DNA of 9,574 bases from contig PMMJ01000446.1 in the NCBI GenBank assembly GCA_003162255.1, positions 1 through 9,574 on the forward strand, read 5' to 3'. How positions within the stretch are numbered: position 1 is the stretch's first letter; the number at the start of each line of letters is the position of its first letter. Of the stretch, positions 6,716 through 9,574 are shown in pieces. Position numbers and translations under genes: made by a program. The DNA is from Acidobacteriaceae bacterium. GTDB lineage: Bacteria; Acidobacteriota; Terriglobia; Terriglobales; Acidobacteriaceae. The notes beneath the pieces are model-generated. The model was not told the DNA's origin, made no database searches, and saw nothing but the letters and a program-made list of their open reading frames with translations.

Positions 6716-7393
6716 CTACTCTATGTCGACTTGGAAGGTTAGAGAAGGGTCATCGTATGAAACCGCATACCACAGCCCATCCGCTCCCATAATGAAGTAC
6801 ACGTCCTGCTGGTAAAACCACGCCGGATATGCTCCTGCATAGAACCAATAGCCGCCGTAAGAGTACTCTCGGCGTCCGTTGTATTCGCGCCCGCCATTTG
6901 CCTCAAAGCGGGAATGATGGTTACGGCCAAAATGACTTTCGTTGTATTCGTGTCCGTACCTATCTTTCTGACCATTTCGCGCGTACTGGGCTTGTGATTG
7001 TTGCGCATGGCCAGCGGCCTGCTGTTGTTGGTGCTGCTGGTTCTGCTGAGTCCTGGTTTGCTGTTGCTGTTGTTTCTTTTCTTGCTGTTGCTGGCCCTTG
7101 GATTGTTGCTGTGCCTGTTTCTGCTGGTTCTGCTCTTGGTGCTTCGCCTGTTGCTCTTGCTTCTGTGGCTTAGCTTGCTGTTGCTGCTTCTCCGGTTTCG
7201 CCTGCTGCTGCTTTGCAGATTTTGTTTGCTGTTCCTGTTTCTGTGGTTTGGCTTGTTCCTGCTTTGCAGCAGGCTTAGCCTGTTCCTCATGCTGTGCTGG
7301 CTTAGCGCTCTCTTCGTGGCGCTCTTCCTGCGCGAAGGCAGGAACAGTGATCCCGAAAAGAAGTAACAACATTCCAGTGATTAACGGCTTCAT
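6716..7393 (-). CDS. Exported Gln/Lys-rich low-complexity protein with Tyr/Trp-rich C-terminal domain
   Basis: A 225-residue protein with a signal peptide (residues 1-21, cleavage near AFA/QE). Residues about 28-126 are an extreme Gln/Lys/Ala/Pro low-complexity tract with loose AKP-xKQ-xQQ repeats, predicted to be disordered or coiled. Residues about 127-175 are His/Asn/Arg/Tyr-rich. Residues 179-225 form a compact aromatic domain (YGGYWFYAGAYPAWFYQQDVY, then GLWYAVSYDDPSLTFQVDIE), which I recall as the C-terminus of several short exported Acidobacteriota proteins of unknown function. The ATG at 7393 is chosen over one five codons upstream because GGAGG (7407-7403) precedes it by 9 nt. The role is unknown; a cell-envelope or periplasmic structural role is a guess. 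No enzymatic motif is visible. CAG/CAA repeats make the gene prone to length variation. Confidence 0.78.
   Translation of the reverse strand: MKPLITGMLLLLFGITVPAFAQEERHEESAKPAQHEEQAKPAAKQEQAKPQKQEQQTKSAKQQQAKPEKQQQQAKPQKQEQQAKHQEQNQQKQAQQQSKGQQQQEKKQQQQQTRTQQNQQHQQQQAAGHAQQSQAQYARNGQKDRYGHEYNESHFGRNHHSRFEANGGREYNGRREYSYGGYWFYAGAYPAWFYQQDVYFIMGADGLWYAVSYDDPSLTFQVDIE
7016..7306 (-). repeat. Gln/Lys codon low-complexity tract inside the exported protein
   Basis: On the minus strand this is a near-continuous run of CAG, CAA, AAG, AAA and GCC/CCG codons encoding residues about 30-126. On the plus strand it appears as CTGCTG/TTGCTG-rich DNA. Short imperfect units recur, such as AAGCCACAGAAGCAGGA-type codon blocks for AKPQKQE (seen twice, around residues 48-54 and 74-80). 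It is coding repeat, not a CRISPR array. Confidence 0.7.
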
Positions 7394-7408
7394 GTGGGTT
7401 TCCTCCAA

Positions 7409-7830
7409 AAGCTAACGCTCGTTGGTACAGCCCTTTTGCCACTTCTGCAAACTGGTCGGCAGGAAACGATTCGAACGTTTACATTCAATCGAATGCGCTG
7501 CCGTTTCGGCGGCGACTATCCTGATGTTCTTCTGAGGTAGTAGGCAGCGGGCACCTTCGTTCATTGAAAGCTCGACCTAGCCGAACAATACCCGGTGCGA
7601 AACAGATCAGTCTGTCCAATATTGACCAATCCTGAAACCGAAATGACGGGTGCTGGTGCGCCTTGTGCCATTTCAGCGACATGCGGATGGGGGAGTCTCT
7701 ACGCGGACGGCAGCAGCGAAGGGCAGCCGCGGCCCGATGCCGAGCAGGAGAAACGGATCAGGCAACTGGAGCGGGCGCTGGGACGCGGCTGACATGGCCG
7801 TTTTGCGATCCGTTCAGGGCCAGACCTGTA
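7409..7830. other. Gene-poor region with a possible transposase scrap
   Basis: No convincing gene is seen in these 422 bases. The right part (about 7715-7789, plus strand) encodes PRPDAEQEKRIRQLERALGR before a stop. This resembles the coiled-coil region between the HTH and C-terminus of IS3-type OrfA transposases, but no HTH or OrfB follows, so it is at most a relic. Near 7469-7494, ATTCGA and TCGAAT form a 6-bp inverted repeat upstream of the Gln-rich gene. The promoter of that gene should lie in the left part; I could not place it with confidence. Confidence 0.35.
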
Positions 7831-8160
7831 GGTCAGTTCCGCCGCGAAATTCACTGCGTTGGTGACGAATCGTCAGATTCTCATGATGGCGGAGCGCTCT
7901 CGCGATTGCGGCGGTGGTGGTTGTTCCGGAGTCGAGAATCACCACTTGCGCTTCTTTCACCATATGCGCCACCGCGGTTGCAATCTGAATCTTCTCCTTG
8001 CGATGTAGCTTTTCCTTTTGCCCGCAGAGTGGGATCTTCGAGTGCTCCCTCGCGCGATGGCAGGGCGCCTCCATGTGCACGATGAATCTCTCCTATGGAG
8101 TGAAGAATCTCGAGATCTCTGCGAATGGTCACTAGCCACGTGCGAAAGCGCTTCGCGGAA
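7831..8160 (-). pseudogene. DeoR-family transcriptional regulator, frameshifted and truncated at both ends
   Basis: Three adjacent minus-strand frames together spell a DeoR-family regulator. From 8132: VTIRRDLEILHSIGEIHRAH then GGALPSREGALEDPTLRAK, the recognition helix and wing plus linker. A one-base excess in the AAAAGGAAAA run near 8015-8025 shifts the frame to EKLHRKEKIQIATAVAHMV, then LDSGTTTTAAIARALRHHEN and LTI, the sugar-phosphate effector-domain start with its conserved LDSGTTT motif. A further one-base excess near 7867 leads to VTNAVNFAAELT (7866-7831). After that the similarity stops, so most of the effector domain is missing. Upstream, the frame from 8160 gives FREALSHVAS, which resembles the end of the first HTH helices, joined by another small indel. 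DeoR regulators repress sugar genes and respond to a phosphorylated sugar; this copy cannot make a working protein. Confidence 0.83.
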
Positions 8161-9055
8161 CCAGTGATTCGAGGGGAGGAATCGAGAAGGACTTGGTCAA
8201 GGAATGTTCAGGCGGTTGGGTTCCCTCCTGAATGGCTTTTGCGAGAATCTCCATCGCCGGTCCCGTAAGTGGTGGAATGTAAATCGTCGCTGTGAGCCGT
8301 TTTTCGCGTGCCCAGGCTTGGCCCGTCGCCGGCTGACCATCACATCCGGTAAATGGTAAGCTCAGCCATCGCGAACGCTCTGCTTCGTTGGGGATTTCCT
8401 GAAAAGCTTTGCGAGCGCCCATCGCCATCGAATCATCCTGCGCGCTGACCAGGTTGATTGACGCGCTTTGTGAAGTGGTCAGTTTCAGCCAGGACCGCAC
8501 CGCCGACCCGGCACTTTCCGCTGTCCACCGTGCCTTCAGCGTCCTCACTTGAATGTTCGACGGTTTCGTCTCCATCATCCCGGACGTACGTTCTTGGGCC
8601 GAGGAACTCTGCGAAGGTCCTTCAATGTACAGAACAGAACCGCCTTCGGGCAGCAAGGCTGCGAATTGTCTTCCTTGAATGCGTCCAATCTCGAAGTGAT
8701 CGGAACTGACAGCAAAGATGGGTGCGGTTGCCGCCATGCGGAGATCCGACAAGTAATCCGGCCTCCGGTTCAGGACCGCCCAGCCGATTCCGGCGGCGCT
8801 GGCGGCCCGGGCCACCTGAGGCAGGGCTGTGGCCCCAACCGGTTCCACCACAATCGCATCGGGTCGGGACTCAACCCGGCTTTGGATTGCCTTTAGAAGT
8901 TGCGTGCTCTGATTCACCGCGTCGTTATCGGCAAACACGATCTCAGCGTCGCTCCCCAGCTTGCGCGCGGTATCTTCCGCGGATTGGGCTTGGGCCGCTT
9001 GGAAATCGTTCTCGCGGGTGTGAAGAGATACCAGGAATCGGAGCCTTTTCATCAT
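8132..9055 (-). CDS. Sugar-type substrate-binding protein (type I periplasmic-binding fold) without signal peptide
   Basis: A protein of 307 residues beginning MMKRLRFLVSLHTRENDFQ. It has the RbsB-like fold signature: an N-terminal beta strand, FADNDAVNQSTQLLKAIQSR, then PDAIVVEPVG, GIGWAVLNRR, the middle IFAVSSDHFEIGRIQGRQFA with LLPEGGSVLYIEGPS, and C-terminal LVSAQDDSMAMGARKAFQEI with GCDGQPATGQ. Such proteins bind sugars for ABC importers or sensors. There is no signal peptide, so it may act in the cytoplasm, perhaps as a ligand sensor. A GTG at 9079 would add eight residues, but it lies upstream of the likely transcription start set by a TGCTAGAAT -10 element, so the tandem ATGs at 9055/9052 are preferred. 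The last ten residues (VPRSAFARG region) are read from DeoR-pseudogene DNA, so the natural C-terminus may have been replaced. No transporter genes are adjacent. Confidence 0.78.
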   Translation of the reverse strand: MMKRLRFLVSLHTRENDFQAAQAQSAEDTARKLGSDAEIVFADNDAVNQSTQLLKAIQSRVESRPDAIVVEPVGATALPQVARAASAAGIGWAVLNRRPDYLSDLRMAATAPIFAVSSDHFEIGRIQGRQFAALLPEGGSVLYIEGPSQSSSAQERTSGMMETKPSNIQVRTLKARWTAESAGSAVRSWLKLTTSQSASINLVSAQDDSMAMGARKAFQEIPNEAERSRWLSLPFTGCDGQPATGQAWAREKRLTATIYIPPLTGPAMEILAKAIQEGTQPPEHSLTKSFSIPPLESLVPRSAFARG

Positions 9056-9079
9056 TTCGCGAGTGTACCCCCGAACCAC

Positions 9080-9113
9080 ATTCTAGCAATACGCCTCGTT
9101 TGGTGAAACGTTT
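9080..9113 (-). promoter_or_regulatory. Promoter and operator candidate for the substrate-binding protein gene
   Basis: On the minus strand TGCTAGAAT (9088-9080) is a strong extended -10 element; the start of transcription would fall near 9073, about 18 nt before the ATG. Just upstream, AAACGTTT at 9106-9113 is an 8-bp palindrome, part of GTGAAACGTTTGG, close to the TGAAACGTTTCA core of LacI-type operators. CGTTT/AAACG at 9097-9110 gives an overlapping inverted repeat. Position over the -35/spacer region would suit a repressor. Confidence 0.42.
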
Positions 9114-9320
9114 GGCTGGGCGAGCTAAAGCAGAGTACGCAAAGCTTCCAGTAGAAGGAAACAGTTCTTCCTCGTTGCTTACTGTTCAGCGATAGGTGTT
9201 GAAAACACGATGAGCCGCAGCAGATGAATGGAGTCCCAAAGGTCCGATGAGTTCACCAATTGCTGATAGGCTCTGGGGCGCGATTTCGCGAGCCCATTGG
9301 GAAACGCAGGGGCAAAAAAA

Positions 9321-9370
<50 letters not shown>

Positions 9371-9574
9371 GAGCATATGCTGGAGTACACGTACTCTCAA
9401 TGACTTAGACGGAGCACTTCGGCGTCTTTGGAGTGCTTTCGGCGATAAACGGTTCCAAGAACGGTTCCAAGTTTGGTCGCGGAGAGCCGTTTGTGTGGCG
9501 CGATGATTCAGGCCGGGGCATACCGTTTGATTGAGATGCCCCGTGCGTGCTCTCGCGTTTTCGTCACGTCATAG
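9371..9574. other. Right-edge region, probable end of an integrated element, with repeats
   Basis: No supported gene. Directly beside the half tRNA lie GCATATGC (9373-9380) and the 14-bp interrupted palindrome GAGTAC-AC-GTACTC (9383-9396). GGAGCACTTCGGCG (9411-9424) is imperfectly repeated as GGAGTGCTTTCGGCG (9430-9444). A 12-bp tandem repeat follows at 9448-9471. One minus-strand frame stays open from near 9569 to 9359 but has no good start or recognised domain; it could be the C-terminal tail of an integrase or nothing. Location and repeats fit recombinase-binding DNA. Confidence 0.4.
9448..9471. repeat. Perfect tandem 12-bp direct repeat
   Basis: AACGGTTCCAAG occurs twice without a gap, at 9448-9459 and 9460-9471, about 80 bp from the truncated tRNA. 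Short direct repeats at this distance from an att core are typical of integrase arm-type binding sites; it could also encode a Leu-Gly-Thr-Val doublet on the minus strand. Confidence 0.7.

Noticed and set aside
7016..7306. CTG/TTG-rich repetitive DNA considered as a CRISPR or satellite array
   Set aside because: Units are irregular, have no spacers and follow codon phase of a good minus-strand gene.
6998..7415. Plus-strand open frames rich in leucine or cysteine over the repeat tract
   Set aside because: They are the complement of CAG/CAA/AAG codons of the exported Gln-rich protein; the composition is forced by the repeat, and there is no start signal or domain.
9277..9297. GC-rich inverted repeat (CGCG-ATTT-CGCG core with GGG/CCC flanks) left of the half tRNA
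   Set aside because: The arms are interrupted by an unequal internal loop and no T-run follows; too weak to call a terminator.

Overview
The window looks like a chromosomal segment of an Acidobacteriota bacterium (Terriglobia-like soil lineage). The inference rests on gene content recalled from that group: a large secreted kumamolisin-type protein, a tetraheme cytochrome c / ferredoxin / NrfD cluster, a TTG-started secreted esterase with a PPC-like N-terminal domain, a CsbD protein and a small two-helix membrane protein. No database was searched, so the taxonomic call is an inference.

Layout, left to right. (1) 1-896, minus strand: the N-terminal 298 codons of a secreted pro-kumamolisin/S53 (sedolisin) protein, cut by the window edge. 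(2) 897-1260: no gene seen. (3) 1261-3693, minus strand: a compact three-gene operon encoding a membrane-anchored tetraheme cytochrome c, a Tat-type protein with four [4Fe-4S] sites, and an NrfD/PsrC-like quinone-interacting membrane subunit. No catalytic molybdenum or nitrite-reductase subunit is present here, so this is best read as an electron-transfer module between the quinone pool and a periplasmic carrier. (4) 3694-3884: a divergent promoter region with a 9-bp direct repeat. (5) 3885-5976, plus strand: a 67-residue membrane protein, then a 577-residue secreted enterochelin-esterase-like hydrolase. (6) 6030-6453, minus strand: a CsbD stress-type protein, with a decayed C-terminal scrap of what looks like a SpoIIE/PP2C phosphatase directly behind it. 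(7) 6716-7393, minus strand: an exported Gln/Lys-rich low-complexity protein with a Tyr/Trp-rich C-terminal domain. (8) 7394-8160: a gene-poor stretch with a possible transposase scrap, and a DeoR-family regulator broken by at least two frameshifts and truncated at both ends. (9) 8132-9055, minus strand: a sugar-type periplasmic-binding-protein fold without a signal peptide, whose last codons run into the DeoR wreck. (10) 9321-9370, minus strand: the 3' half only of a tRNA-Asn(GUU), with repeats and a palindrome on its right-hand side. This is the expected form of one end of a tRNA-integrated element lying to the right of the window.

The left half is ordinary metabolic and secretory chromosome. 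The right half (about 6.0-9.6 kb) shows repeated signs of decay and rearrangement: a phosphatase scrap, the DeoR pseudogene, a hybrid C-terminus and a half tRNA. No wholly new defence or CRISPR-like system was found. The observations most worth following are the truncated tRNA as an attachment site, the orphan NrfD module, and the esterase with an added PPC-like domain.
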